A DNA stretch of 64,000 nt from Salvator merianae (taxonomy: Eukaryota; Chordata; Lepidosauria; Squamata; Teiidae), in assembly GCA_003586115.2 (NCBI GenBank), contig QVOM02000034.1:134771598-134835597 (forward strand). The letters are read 5' to 3'. Below, in pieces: positions 10,501 to 22,833 of this stretch (positions within the stretch are counted from its first letter, which is position 1; each line of letters begins with the position of its first letter). Position numbers and translations under genes: made by a program. The notes under the pieces were generated by a model, which worked only from the letters and a program-made list of their open reading frames with translations, was not told where the DNA came from and did not search any database.

Positions 10501-13329
10501 TTTCTACCTTCATATCTTTTTATGAAATGTAAAAAAAAAGGAATCAAGGGAAACAAAAAAAACAAGAAAAAGAATAGCAAACGAAATTAATTTCAGCTGC
10601 TAACTTCCTTGAAATTATGTCCAGTTAACTTCTTTTGCTTTAGATTTTGCTTACCACTACATGTGTAGGTCCCTGCCTTGAGCTGTTCAGCCCAATTTCA
10701 CCTCACCAATTGATCACTGTAACTCTTGCTGTTTTCCCAGAAGGCAGCAATAGATGCACATGAGCCTGTAGTTCCCAATCTTGAGCACATCAGCCCAACT
10801 TCATCTCAACTTTTGGTCATGGTGGTTCTGTTTACCAAACCTGAAATTTCAATGAAGATTAATTATAGACCCGTCCTCATTTCTTCTATATCTCCTCCAA
10901 CTCTCTTTGGAGGACTTCTAAGAACTGCACCATCAGTTTTTGGAGATGAGTTGTCCTAAACCAGATGTTTCCTGATCATTGTAATTTTTTTTCCCTAAGA
11001 AATCATCTTAAAGCTGGACTATGTCTTTTTCAGTATTAAGTACTAGTAGCACAATAATTTCACTGCAATTCAAGTGAAAGCCACTGTTTTTAACAGACTC
11101 AGCATGCCACGAAATATCATCAAATGGCAGCACGTTTGGAGACACTTCTTCCACATTTGAGTCATTTTTATCAGTTTCTATGACTGATGTCTTTGTTCTG
11201 TCATCCATTCATGACCAATGGGGTGGTAGTGGTGGTTGTCCATGCAAATGAGGGTGGGACTTGCAGGGCATAACAATCACATGTCACTGCCTGCTTCCCT
11301 CACAACACACAATGCATGGACAGATCATAGCTATCTCTCTAATATTGTGACATCTGGAAAAGCAATTTGTAACACTTTAAACACTCCATAAGGCAGCCAG
11401 GAATGGTCGCTCATGCAGTGGAACCAGCAGGACGTTGGTGTAGGGATCTGGCTTCCAAGAAGATCAAAATGTGATTTGGAGAGACCAAAGGTAAGACCCC
11501 ACCTGAGTTTATTTATTTAAAACATTTGTTTATCACTTTTTTTTTAAAATCCCAAAACAGTTATAGTATGACTTAAGAACAAAGTCAAACCAATTAAAAG
11601 CAACAGAATACTAAAACAGTAATTTAAAAATAGTATTAAAATTGATCAGAATAGACAGAGATCCACTTACACTGGAGAAAACCTGGATGAACACACAAAT
11701 GGACATACAAAATGGTGATTAAATTTTCAAATGATTCCAACAAGACATTGGGCTCACAATGGCTTTGCTTCTGTGTCATTGCCCTTGAAACAACATGGTT
11801 TGATCATGACACGAGATGCATCAAGTTGCATATAACTCCTGATTAATTTTTATTTCTTTGTTTGGTTTTATCTCATTTTTAAATTGCCATTCACCTAGAT
11901 CCCAGGGCAGTTTACAAAATGTAAGGCTAAAAACTGTGATTGAAAATAGGAAAAGAGAAGGAAAAAAAAATGAATTTACATTCTATCTCATCCAGCCATT
12001 TTCTTTCCAAGAACATGGTGAGAATTTTGATTACAAGATTTAGTCCATGTCTCCACTTCCAGGGAGAAATGCTGCAGACAAAGGAGGTGCCATGGAAAGA
12101 AGGCACACACACCCTTCCCAATTTCAAAGCAAAGAAGCACTGTTGAATTGCTCATCTTCTGTGCTGGGTGGGAGGTGACTCCACTAGCAATTGCACCAGA
12201 AAAAAGGCCAGCTTGGTTGCCGAGAGGCACCAGTTGCTACCAAAAATAGAGATGGGGTGGCAGCGGGCATCTTCTCGGACCTGCAGAAGTGTCCCACATC
12301 AGTAAGTGGGAATGCAATCTAAGAACTTGAGTGCTCTTTGTGGGACTCAGAAATCAACTAAACTGAGTGGAAATGCATCAACCTTACATTAAGAATTCTA
12401 TGATGCACTCTGTGAAAAATTGCATGCAGAGAAACACTGCAGAAGTAGATGTAACAACAGTACTTAGCAGGTTAAAATATTATAAGATTTGAATACAAAA
12501 GCTTTATTACAATGCTATGCATTATGCGGCTGCAGTCTTCATCCCAGCTTGCCTGGGAAGCAGAAAATCTTGGTTACGTGCATTTATACACAAGAGCAAA
12601 AGAGAGAAAGAAATATAAATCATGCAAAGCCTAATCTCATTTTATATAACTTAATTTTTGTTCTTTTATTCTTTTTCTGTGAACTGAGAGAAAGAAAGAA
12701 CTAGGCAGCTGTTATGATCAGACATCTGGAACTCAGAGAAATCAGTATCCAGGTCAGAGGCAGCTGGTGTGGTGGTGGCAAGAAAAGAGCCATTAGCCTT
12801 TGATGTCCACAAGCCAGGCTTTGTTCCTCAATGCATAAGACCAGTTTGCCAACGTCAAAGACAAACTGTGAATCGCTGAGTAAATGCTGCCCTGCCCCCT
12901 GCAAAAGAATCTGGAGTTGATCTTGGATGCTGATAGTGATAGATGATTCTGTCATACTTCATTTCTCACAATTTTGTAATATTAACAGTTTAAAGTTTGA
13001 TCCTCTCCATTTCATACATTTTTTTCTTCTTGTTGCTTTTTAAAGTTTTGCATCTGTTCAGAAAAAAAGTCTTTCCTCTATGTGCATTTTTGTACCCAAT
13101 CCTGTTGGCATACATGCTTTCGGAAGGTTTTTTTTTCCAATATAGTGTATTTGGGTATGATTCTTCACTAATTGTCACTTAAAATATAAGCTTCTGTAAA
13201 CACATATTCCCACAAACATTGCCAAGCTAACAAATTCCTCTCCATCCCTAAATGCAGAAGCTTAAAATATACATTGCTTTCTTTTTTTGCAGAAGACAGC
13301 TACCAGGGTAACAAAAGCCCTGAATACCA
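10501..13329. other. Stretch with LINE 3'-tail remnants but no gene
   Basis: Two pieces look like minus-strand LINE 3' tails: 11505-11650 (TTTATTTATTTAAAACATT, then a run ending in a CAAAACAGTTATAGT-like segment) and 11840-11960 (the 'ATCCCAGGGCAGTTTACAA' motif). The family is not resolved. The remainder is AT-rich with only short frames of no recognisable family. Confidence 0.4.
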
Positions 13330-13670
13330 AGTCCTAAGAGGAATATTTAAAAGAGCTGAGTGTGTTTAGCTTATTCAATAGAAGCCAGAGGGGAGATGTA
13401 ACAGTGGCACTTGCATACTCCGTTGCTTCTGAGGACAGAATTAACAGGATGAAACTAGAAGTAAGGAGGCTAGACATTAAGGAGAATTTGCTGACTGTAA
13501 AAACTGTTAAGCTTTCTGCTTCTTGCAACAGAGAACTTCACCACACTGGAGTTTTTCAAATAGCGGGCTGGTTGTCCATCTTTTGAGATTGGTTGATCAG
13601 ACTTCTGTACCAAGCAGTGTTAGATCAAAAGTCCCTTCCTATTCCTATACTACTAATAAAGAAACTCACT
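13330..13670 (+). mobile_element. CR1-like LINE, C-terminal and 3' fragment
   Basis: The plus strand encodes 'RSQRGDVTVALAYSVASEDRINRMKLEVRRLDIKENLLTVKTV', followed by a decayed 'GVFQIAGWLSIF'. The pattern of a basic segment ending in 'RRLDIKENLLTV' and then a weakly conserved 'F...W' region matches the C-terminus of reptile CR1/jockey-clade LINEs. The 3' part near 13615-13655 (AGATCAAAAGTCCCTTCC) resembles the 'tagatgacc...gtcccttccaac' tail. There is no intact frame. Confidence 0.55.
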
Positions 13671-14445
13671 AAAATGGCAGATTGTGAGGTGTGTCCTGGG
13701 ACTTGTTGCAGCTCCAGTATCAGTAGTTCAGGGCAGGTGGAGCTGATGGAACATCAAGAAATATGCTCTTTCCTCTATCCATGGCTAGTGGTAGCATTGG
13801 CCACTGTTGAAGTTGTGGTACCGATGAGGGGAGCCTCGAGTGCCATGCATTGAGTGTGTGGGGCAGCAGATATTTACTGTCATTCTCCACTACTCAGAAA
13901 CAAGTTGCATGGGTAATGTGTGAAATTCCTGCTCCCTTACCGAGGGGGTTGGGATATTTAAGAGGACAGCAGATGGAGTGGGGCCATCTGGGCTAGGGGA
14001 AGAGGTAAAGGTTATGTGATTGATTACTTTGACTCTTCCCAGCAAGCACAGCTAATTCAGCCCTAAAAACTGCATTGGTGCATTGACAAACGCCCTATGT
14101 AAGAAATAGGTTCAGTATAACCCTGAACAAAATAAATTGTGAACAAAGTTGGTGAAGAAGCATTCACTTTATTTGGACATTCTTGCAAGAACGGGTGTCC
14201 CAGCTAGGTAGGCACACACCCAGAGCTTGGCACAGCAAGCTTATATTTTCTAAACCGGCCGCAGTTTTCCCTCCCTCTCCCTCTTATTGGCTAAAGAGAG
14301 AAAGGTGTACAGTTTACTCGTCCGCCTACAACATATTCCCCTTGATATGTTCCCCCTCCCATAACATACATCCCATGTCTCATTAAACCCCTACTTATGC
14401 ATACATGGGTGTCAATGAAAATATGTATGAGGCTAATCATGCATG
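13671..14445. other. Stretch without recognised gene
   Basis: No coding or repeat family recognised. The short frames at 13593-13853 and 14183-14386 have no domain signature. Confidence 0.35.
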
Positions 14446-14453
14446 GTCAGAAG

Positions 14454-16463
14454 TAGGGATGTGCACGAAGGCACTTTTCCCTTTTCACTTCTCAGGAATG
14501 CGAAGCTCCTAGGCTTCGTTTTCGTGCGAAAAAATACGCGTGAAAACGAAACCCTTCGTTTTCGCGGCGAAGATTTTCGCCGCGAACGGAAACAGAGAAA
14601 TCAAGGCAAAGGGAAGACCTTCGCCTTGATTTCTCTGCTTCCGATAGCGCTCGCCTCTCTCTCATTCCCCCCCCAGTCTGTCAGTGTAATGACAGACTGG
14701 GGGGGGATGAGAGAGAGGGCTGCGCCATCGGAAGTGGAGCAATCAAGGCGAAAGGAAGATCTTCGCCTTGATTTCTTCACTTCCGATGGCGCAGCGCTCT
14801 CTCTCACTCCCGCCCCAGTCTGTCATTACACTGACAGACTGGGGGGGGGGAATGAGAGAGCGGCGAGCGCCATCGGAAGCGGAGAAATCAAGGCGAAGGT
14901 CTTCCTTTCGCCTTGATTGCTCCGTTTCCGATGGCGCAGCGCTCTCTCTCACTCCCACCCCAGTCTGTCAGTGTAATGACAGACTGGGGGGGGGATGAGA
15001 GAGGCGAGCGCCATCGGAAGTGGAGTAATCAAGGCGAAGTCTTCCCTTCACCTTGATTGCTCCGTTTCCGATGGTGCAGCGCTCTCTCTCACTCCCACCC
15101 CAGTCTGTCATTACACTGACAGACTGGGGGGGGGAATGAGAGAGCGGCGAGCGCCATCGGAAGTGAAGAAATCAAGGCGAAGATCTTCCTTTCGCCTTGA
15201 TTGCTCCGCTTCCGATGGCGCAGCGCTCTCTCTCACTCCCGCCCCAGTCTGTCATTACACTGACAGACGGGGGGGGGAGTGAGAGAGAGGCGTGCGCCAT
15301 CGGAAGCGGAGTAATCAAGGCGAAGGTCTTCCCTTCACCTTGATTGCTCCGTTTCCGATGGTGCAGCGCTCTCTCTCACTCCCACCCCAGTCTGTCAGTG
15401 TAATGACAGACTGGGGGGGGGAATGAGAGAGCGGCGAGCGCCATCGGAAGTGAAGAAATCAAGGCGAAGATCTTCCTTTCGCCTTGATTGCTCCGTTTCC
15501 GATGGCGCAGCGCTCTCTCTCACTCCCGCCCCAGTCTGTCATTACACTGACAGACGGGGGGAGAGAGAGGCGAGCGCCATCGGAAGCGGAGTAATCAAGG
15601 CGAAGGTCTTCCCTTCCCCTTGATTGCTCCATTTCCAATGGTGCAGCACTCTCTCTCACTCCCACCCCAGTCTGTCAGTGTAATGACAGACTGGGGGGGG
15701 GAATGAGAGAGCGGCGAGCGCCATCGGAAGTGAAGAAATCAAGGCGAAGATCTTCCTTTTGCCTTGATTGCTCCGCTTCCGATGGCGCAGCGCTCTCTCT
15801 CACTCCCGCCCCAGTCTGTCATTACACTGACAGACGGGGGGGGGATGAGAGAGAGGCGAGCGCCATCGGAAGTGGAGTAATCAAGGCAAAGTTCTTCCCT
15901 TCACCTTGATTGCTCCGTTTCCGATGGTGCAGCGCTCTCTCTCACTCCCACCCCAGTCTGTCATTACACTGACAGACTGGGGGGGGGAATGAGAGAGCGG
16001 CGAGCGCCATCGGAAGTGAAGAAATCAAGGCGAAGATCTTCCTTTCGCCTTGATTGCTCCGCTTCCACTGGCGCGGCGCTCTCTCTCACTCCCACCCCAG
16101 TCTGTCATTACACTGACAGACTGGGGTGGGAGTGAGAGAGAGGCGAGCGCCCAAAAAGAGGGAGCTCGTGGCAAATGGTGAGTGCCATCGGAAGCGGAGC
16201 AATCAAGGTGAAAGGAAGATCTTCGCCTTGATTTCTTCACTTCCGATGGCGCTCGCCGCTCTCTCATTCCCCCCCCCAGTCTGTCATTACACTGACAGAC
16301 TGGGGTGGGAGTGAGAGAGAGTGCTGCACCATAATAAAAGTCGCCGGCACCTTTGCCATTCGCATTCGCGAGCCCCTTTGGGCTTCGATTTTCGTGCGAA
16401 GATGGCGGAAACGCCATTTTCGTGCGAAAATCGAAATGCACAAAGCTTTCGTGCACACCCCGA
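14454..16463. mobile_element. hAT element, copy 3, carrying a palindrome array
   Basis: A 2010-bp element. The left end is TAGGGATGTGCACGAAGG; the right end reads, reverse-complemented, TCGGGGTGTGCACGAAAG. A perfect 8-bp target duplication GTCAGAAG flanks it (14446-14453 and 16464-16471). Each end carries about 120-180 bp of CGAA/TTCG-rich subterminal sequence, shared with copies 1 and 2. The interior is an expanded array of about 143-bp palindromic units (separate entry). Long open frames of up to 157 codons on both strands are artefacts of this repeat: they translate the same low-complexity 'RRAPSEVKKSRRRSSF'-type string repeatedly and match no transposase. The copy is non-autonomous. Confidence 0.92.
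14640..16330. repeat. Array of twelve ~143-bp palindromic units inside hAT copy 3
   Basis: The word CAGTCTGTCA starts at 14674, 14816, 14961, 15101, 15245, 15388, 15532, 15668, 15812, 15954, 16098 and 16277. Spacing is 136-145 bp except the last interval of 179 bp, which contains an extra segment at about 16150-16190. Each unit is an inverted repeat: CTTGATT-GCTCC-TTCCGATGGCGCAGCGCTCTC...CCCC-AGTCTGTCA, a 4-6 base loop, and then the complementary arm. Adjacent units share a second dyad centred on AAGATCTTCCTTTCGCC-like sequence, so the array is a chain of potential hairpins. A run of 5 to 9 G follows each loop. Confidence 0.93.
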
Positions 16464-16471
16464 GTCAGAAG

Positions 16472-19400
16472 AGTTTAAAGCTGGTGCCCGATAATAAAAG
16501 TTCAACCTAACCATTTATCTCAGACTGCTGTCCAACTAATGCAGGTGGATTTTGTCATAAGTGACAGTAATGGAGTTGGCCTCCTTTTCGTACCAGGATA
16601 GCTTAGCTTTTAGCTATGCCAGGAATTTAGCATCCTCTAGTTTCCTTCAGATAGAAATGGCTAACTTGTCCACAGCACTTTAGTTATGTTCAGAGGAGGT
16701 GTACTTTAGAATTGTAAAAGTAACATTTTCTTATTCCTTACACCTCCAACTGCCTTCCCTTCATTTACCAAACCAAGCAAAAGTGATGTTCCTCCACCAT
16801 ATGATTGTGCTCTGCTCATATGCCCATTGTTTCTGCATATTACAGATGCACACACTGTCAGCTAAATTATATGGGCACAGATGATCTTATGATTCCTTGT
16901 TTACCTCCAAAATTTAGTCTGTTCTCTAGTCTAAATCTGTGATTAACTTGCTGTGTTCTAACTGCTCTGAATCAAGGAATAAATGTGATACAAGCATTAT
17001 AATAAGGTATTGAATCTTTGTTCCTTGGTCCCTGTGAAATACATTCAGCAATCATATTAGCTTTTAGCATTTCAGCAGGCATTGCACACACACTTGTAAA
17101 TGTGACTTTGCAGCCAAAAGTTATAGAAAAAAAAGATGAATAGTGAGCTCCTTAATATATGGAATTCTGCATCTCGCCTCATTTATTATATTCCCATCCT
17201 CCTCCCTGCTACACTTACATAGAATTGCAGCATGTAAACATTCTTGGTTTTGGTTGGAGAAACATTCTTAAGTACCCACTTTTATGAAAGAGGATGTTGC
17301 TACGTGGTACACTTACAGTGACAAAAGTGGTACCACTTGACCAGGATGACAGAAAAGTCTGTTAGGAGGAAAATGAAGAAGCTAGTTTTTTAAAATGAGG
17401 TTAATGAATCAATCAGTATTTAGCGTTCCAACTATTAAATCATTATAAAACACACAACTGTTAATTAGTACAGATCTACAGCCTCAGTTAGACAGTAGCT
17501 GATTATGTATATTTTGAAACGTGCTCACTCAGTGGTGAAGTCTTAATGAAGATGACAATCTTAAACCATGTTGCTGCATCTCTGATCTAAATACACTTGA
17601 TAACATCTCATTCCATATAAATATTTGGTACATATTTATATACTAGACTTCATCATGACTACCAGGCTGGTTCACAATAATAAAAGAATAAAAGCAGTGT
17701 GGTGAACCAGTGATAAACAATCAGCTATCAGTAACCAGCAAAAGGTCTGAACACGAGACAGTATTTTAAGCAGATGCCAGTAGTTCAACAGAGTTAATAT
17801 CAGTGGCAGCAGTGCCAGTGTACATTAGTGCCAGTGCAGCTAGAAGTCTCTTCCCACTTTAGGCTTTGCTTGAAGTTCATGCAACAATGAGAAGTCTTCC
17901 TTTCATTTGTCATGAAGTAGTGGATTAAATGAAGATGTGCCACCATCATATGGGCTGAAAATGAAGTCTACATGCAGCAGAAGGAAGTGCTTATACTTCT
18001 GTTTACCTGCCCCAAATGCTACTGAGGTGGATGGTGGCCTGTGGTAGTAGCTACACATCAGTGGTGGTTGCTGGAGTGGTGGAAGGAGGGAGGACCAGTG
18101 ATGCCACAAGAGGTAGAGCCAAGTGTTTTTAATGTAACTCATACCCTTTCTTCCCTGCAAGTGAATAATGGTGCTTGTTCCATTTTTCTTGCAAGTGCCT
18201 GTGACCGCAGCCAAGCTGATTTCTGAAGAGGTGCAAGGCTGCACACATCCAGAATACAGCCCCACACAACGCAGTGTTGCTTACTTTTAGAACAGAGAGA
18301 TTTTCTGAAAGAAAGCACAACTGGGTGCAGTGTGGAAACTGGCTTTGAAAGAAACAGTGAAGTGCAGGTTGTTCTCTTTTGCTGCTCTATGAGTGCCCAT
18401 TTCTAATCTCCTCACCACCATATCCATTGCAGGATACATGGCCCATCTCATAGGTTGCTGGTGAAGCAGTATAGAACTGTCCATATTTCAGGCAGCCCAA
18501 CCATCCCAGTCCAGCTGCCAGTTCCAAAGTCTGGGCCCAGCCCTAGGAGGCAACCCCAAGCCTCCAAAGGCAGGAAATCATTCCTTGGGTACATTTCATT
18601 CACTGTATGCTTGCTAGATCATTGGGGGTTTCACAGCATGAGCAGAAACATTGCTAATTGTTCTTCATGTCAGGTCCTCTTAATATCTGGCATTTCCCTT
18701 TGCAGTCTGGAGGCAGCCATTCTAAGTACCTAGAAAAATGCTTTCATAGTTATGGGCTGTGATTTTTACAAGTGTAATTAATTTAATTTAGTGTTTCTTT
18801 TCAATATCATGAAGGAAACATGAAAGTCTTTTTCTTGGCTTGCCTTGGCTTGCCTTGTCTTTTTCTAATCCTATCTTCCTGCAGAGCTAAGTGTGGTAAA
18901 CATGGCTGTCTCTCTTCCCCTTATTCTTACAATAACACTATGAAATTCATCAGCCTGAAAGATTATGGTTGTGTCTCCACTTCTGGTGGAGTCACTTTCC
19001 TCCCTGTCTCCAGTTTGAAACAAGGAGGTGCCATTTTCCACGGTACCTCCATGCAGGACAAGAAGAGCCACCCTGCAATAGAGGCACCTCCATGAGCAAT
19101 TTTCCCAGAAAATGGTCTGCATGATCACTTTGAAGGCACCGCTACTGCTGAAAATGGAGACAAGACAGTAGCAGGGGCCTTCCTTGACCCTTGGAGGTAC
19201 ATATGTGTTTGGAGTAGGCCAGAATGCAATCAGAAAAAGGGGGGAGACCATAGATGCAATTGGGAAGGCTTGAACATGACTGGGTGGGGACTGAACTGTC
19301 AAATGGTTCAGGTTGAGCCCACATTTTTTTTGGTTCTGCATCAAACTACAGCTCCTCAAACATTGTGATATTCAGTTTGGTATTGAAACATTCAAACTCC

Positions 19401-20274
19401 CCCAGTAGGGATCAAACCAGTTCCAAACTGAGCCGGTTTTCACAGCTCTAGTCCTCAGTTTATTACAGGTTACTGAGAAGATAAAACAATCAGAAAAATG
19501 CATCATGAGCCAGAAGTCCAATGACTGTTGATAGAGTGAAAAGAATAACAAAACCTAGAGGCCATTTATAGGGGTTTCTGAGGGAGCGCTTTCACACTGG
19601 GATCCAAATGACATATCAGAATCTCTCAAGCATTGTTTTCAAATGCACACTCTGCTTGCTCCTATTAAGGTTGTCACTGTTAAGCAGTGTGACAGAATGC
19701 TTTTATTCAGATTTCATTGACAAAGGAAGGACTGTTAATCTCTAAGCCTCCATGTCATGGCCTAGACTACGGCACTACCTGAATATCTAGGAAAGAGGCA
19801 CATTACAGCATCATCTACAGCATTAGTATCAGATCAGTGCTGTAAGATCTTGAGTTGCTTTACCCATGAAAAAACAAAACAAAAAAAAATATATGCCATC
19901 TGCCATACCACAAGCAACTTCCAATTGCCATATAGGCAGCTGAACAATTCACTCAGCATCACTTTCAGCAATAATGGGTGGGTGAGGCCTGCTGAACAAC
20001 CTGGCCCTTAGGAGATTCTTGCCCGTAGCTGATGCTTGCCCCTTTTTTGGAAGATCATTTAAGAAGGTCAGAGCCACAGCAAGAAAAAAAATTCCCCCTT
20101 ATCAGTTTCAAGGAATTTTTGCAAATAATGATACAGCCAAGAAAGCAGTAGTATGAAGCAAAGCAGGAAGCCCATAGGAAAGGGCTTTCTCAGTGGTGAC
20201 ACCCAGGCATTGGGAACAACCTCCCCTGAGGGACCCACATAATTACATAAATTCAGGTGCCAGGTATCTTTATA
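16472..20274. other. Stretch without recognised gene
   Basis: About 3.8 kb with no supported gene. The frame 18820-19095 begins with a hydrophobic, signal-peptide-like stretch, but it arises from a short CTTGGCTTGC duplication and has no further support. A possible small inverted-repeat element spans about 18972-19168 (GTGTCTCCACTTC against the complement of AATGGAGACAAGACA). The segment 19330-19450, ending CACAGCTCTAGT, resembles an eroded end of the TAGAG-terminus MITE type. Confidence 0.35.
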
Positions 20275-20405
20275 ATTTTTGTACTTATTTTTGCTGCTGC
20301 TGCTGTTTAGTGTCACTGAGTTTGAGACAACTCTTGTTAAGTTTTCTTGGCAGATATAGAAATGGTTCACCATTGCCTTCTGCTCATAAAATGTTAGAGA
20401 TCAGG
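20275..20405. repeat. Possible SINE fragment
   Basis: A 'TGCTGCTGCTGTTTAGTG...' stretch is followed by 'TTTTCTTGGCAGATATAGAA' and 'GGTTCACCATTGCCTTCTGC'. The last motif recurs as 'AAGTGGCTTCCCATTGCCT' inside the tRNA-headed SINE at 28255-28470, suggesting a shared SINE body. The exact family and the boundaries are uncertain. Confidence 0.4.
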
Positions 20406-20857
20406 CCTGCCACAATCTACTTTCAAGGTACTTGTTCTACTATTCTTCACCCAAGTGTTTAAAACAGCACATTTTAGACAATAAAGTTTGAGTTTACTTT
20501 ATTATTATGTTCTGGTTATTTAGTTGCATTTTATCTTATGTTTTTATTCTTCAGTAAGTGATTTGAAGAATCTTTGTTATTGAGCAGATAGACAGATAGA
20601 TATAAAGCTTTATTGATAGACATCAGAGATTAAGCAGACCTATAATGCAGAAAGTGGTCCTTCGGATAACTAGTCCCGTACTGTTGATATGGCAGCCTTA
20701 ATCTTATCCCAATAAGTTAACTGACATCTAGTAACATACCCCAACCAGTGATGTAACATTCTTGCAGAAGAAAACTTTGTTCTTGGACTGAGGCCACCAG
20801 TTGCAGAATGCCTGGGTCACTGTTACCAAATAATATCTGTCCAGGCAGGCTCATAGT

Positions 20858-21007
20858 GGCCCTTTCTGCACTGGGCCTTATTCCAGATTATATTCCAGAA
20901 TAGGGACCTGCCATCTGCATGGAACTACCATAGTCTATACTAGCATGCAGATAGCAGGTTCCTATCCCAAGATATAATTCAGAATAAAGCCCAGTGCAGA
21001 AAGGGCT
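20858..21007. mobile_element. Palindromic MITE family A, copy 1
   Basis: A 150-bp near-palindrome. The left arm GGCCCTTTCTGCACTGGGCC pairs with the right arm CCAGTGCAGAAAGGGCT, and both arms continue with ATTCCAGATTATATNCCAGAATAGGRACCTGC and its complement. The centre is about ACCATAGTCTATACTAGC. No coding capacity. The flanks do not give a clear target duplication. The same design occurs at 31660, 42181 and 59359. Confidence 0.85.
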
Positions 21008-21171
21008 CTTAGAACTCTGTAGCACCTTAGAATAAGCAGTTAGGGAAATTAGCTACAGACTTCATACTTTGAAACTAGCTTTGTAGAAGAGGACTGTCTG
21101 GAGCCATTGTAACACAGTCCTTTTTTATTGTCATTTTATCACAACTCTGATCAGCATCCTTCAGACACATT

Positions 21172-21686
21172 GGGCCTGTTCACACTTAAGAAGTGGTACA
21201 TTCCAGGACACTTGCTAGAACACAGGATTTGCACTTGCTGACCCAAAATCTACTGAAGCCCACCTGAATCCAACCAGCTACGGTCAACTAAATTGCAGTG
21301 TCCAACCCGACCTGCACAATCAGATGAGGATCAGGAAAGGTGCATTTGCACCATTTCCAGGTTCAAAATGGTGGCAGGGCGGGGCCAGCAAGGCCACACA
21401 GGCACAGTCTGATGGTTCACACCACAGTTCGGATCTTGGGTCCAGACTCTGGTGGCCTTTTCAGACTCAAGTTCGAACACCATTCCTCTGAGTTCGAACA
21501 CAGCTCCTCTGGGTTTGAATACAGCTACCAAACTAGTGGCTCCCATTCACACTGCATCCAGAGCTGGTCAGCTTGCGGAGTGTTCCAGCACTGACAGGTG
21601 CAAAGACCCCTCTCCGTACCTGAACCCGGCTGGTGCGAACAATGCTAGTTAGAACGTTCTACTGTGGTAAGCGCAAACAGGCCCAC
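21172..21686. mobile_element. Non-autonomous DNA element family B, copy 1
   Basis: The ends GGGCCTGTTCACACTT and the complement of AGCGCAAACAGGCCC form terminal inverted repeats around about 510 bp. The middle includes a threefold near-repeat of a GTTCGAACACMGCTCCTCTG-like word (21470-21530). It has no coding capacity. The termini are hAT-like in general character (G-rich start, T/C-rich subterminal), but a clean 8-bp duplication is not visible. Confidence 0.65.
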
Positions 21687-22833
21687 TTTCTTCTAAGTGC
21701 CACCAAAGGACCTCTAATCCATAAACAAAGATATGAATTAGGGATTGGCCAGGCAGGAGTCCTAAATCTTTAACAGTTATGCAGAACAGAAAATTTCAGT
21801 AGATGTAGCTTGTCATGTTAACATCACCAAGCTGGCATTTTTTCTACACATCCGTTAGAGGGGCAAGATTACTACTGTAGGTCCTTCGACTGTCATTCAA
21901 TTCAAATGACAGTAAAGTCTCTTTTTAAAAAAGGCAAACAAGGTTCTCTTCCTTTGCCCAATACAAAGTATGTTCTTTTTAGAAGAAGGAGAGTTAATTC
22001 TCTGTCCTTAGACTGGAAAAAACAACAACATACACTTCAAATTCAACCTTCTAAATATTTTTCATATAAGGATTGAGCCTACTGGGGTATATCTTCAAGC
22101 AACCTGCTGCAGCAATGCAATTTAGGGACAATTGTGGCAAATCTTACCAGCAAAACTCATTTCAGATTTCTGGAAGTCTTATTACAATCCTTCAGTAGTT
22201 CTTCATGTTTGAAATTTCAACATTTTCAGCTACTGAAGTCCACTTTCTACATAAAGTTCACACTGAATGAGAAGGGAGGGATGGACTTTGCACCATTTAT
22301 ATCTGTGGAAAAGAAAGAATTTGACCACATGTATCTTCTCATTGAAAATAAAGCCCACAAGGAATGGCCAGAGATCTGAAGAAAATCCTGTAAAAGCAAA
22401 GAAAAAGGTAACCTGATTTATAATCTGATTATTACATGCTATCAGACAGCCATATAAATGCCTGGGAACAGTTAAATCACAAGTGCCATATTCCTGTTTC
22501 AAGACAGTAGTCATCAGCAACTACCATGCATCTCCAAACAGGAAGTCTCTATTAACTCTGCCCATTCTATATTCCTATCGATTTAATGAAACCACCCTGG
22601 ACAATTAAAGTGCTTCTTCTTCATTTCTTATACTCAAAGAAGAGTTAGACTTTTCCCTGAAAAGAAAGTTTAGGACAGGAAATTGGGATACAGGGGCAGC
22701 TTTCATAGAGGCAAGAGTAATCAGAAGGAATAGGCAAATCTAGAAATGAATGGGAGGGCTCTGGCACCCAAAGCCTGCCTGCACACATCTTCTTTCACAT
22801 GAGGAATAGGAAAGATATCTTCCCAGCCAGTAC

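Noticed and set aside
14443..16456. Long open frames (up to 157 and 143 codons) on both strands
   Set aside because: They translate the palindromic array of hAT copy 3, repeat the same low-complexity string, and exist in near-identical form on both strands.
18820..19095. 91-codon frame with a signal-peptide-like start and several cysteines
   Set aside because: The hydrophobic start comes from a short CTTGGCTTGC tandem, the cysteine spacing matches no family I know, and the 3' part overlaps a possible inverted-repeat element.
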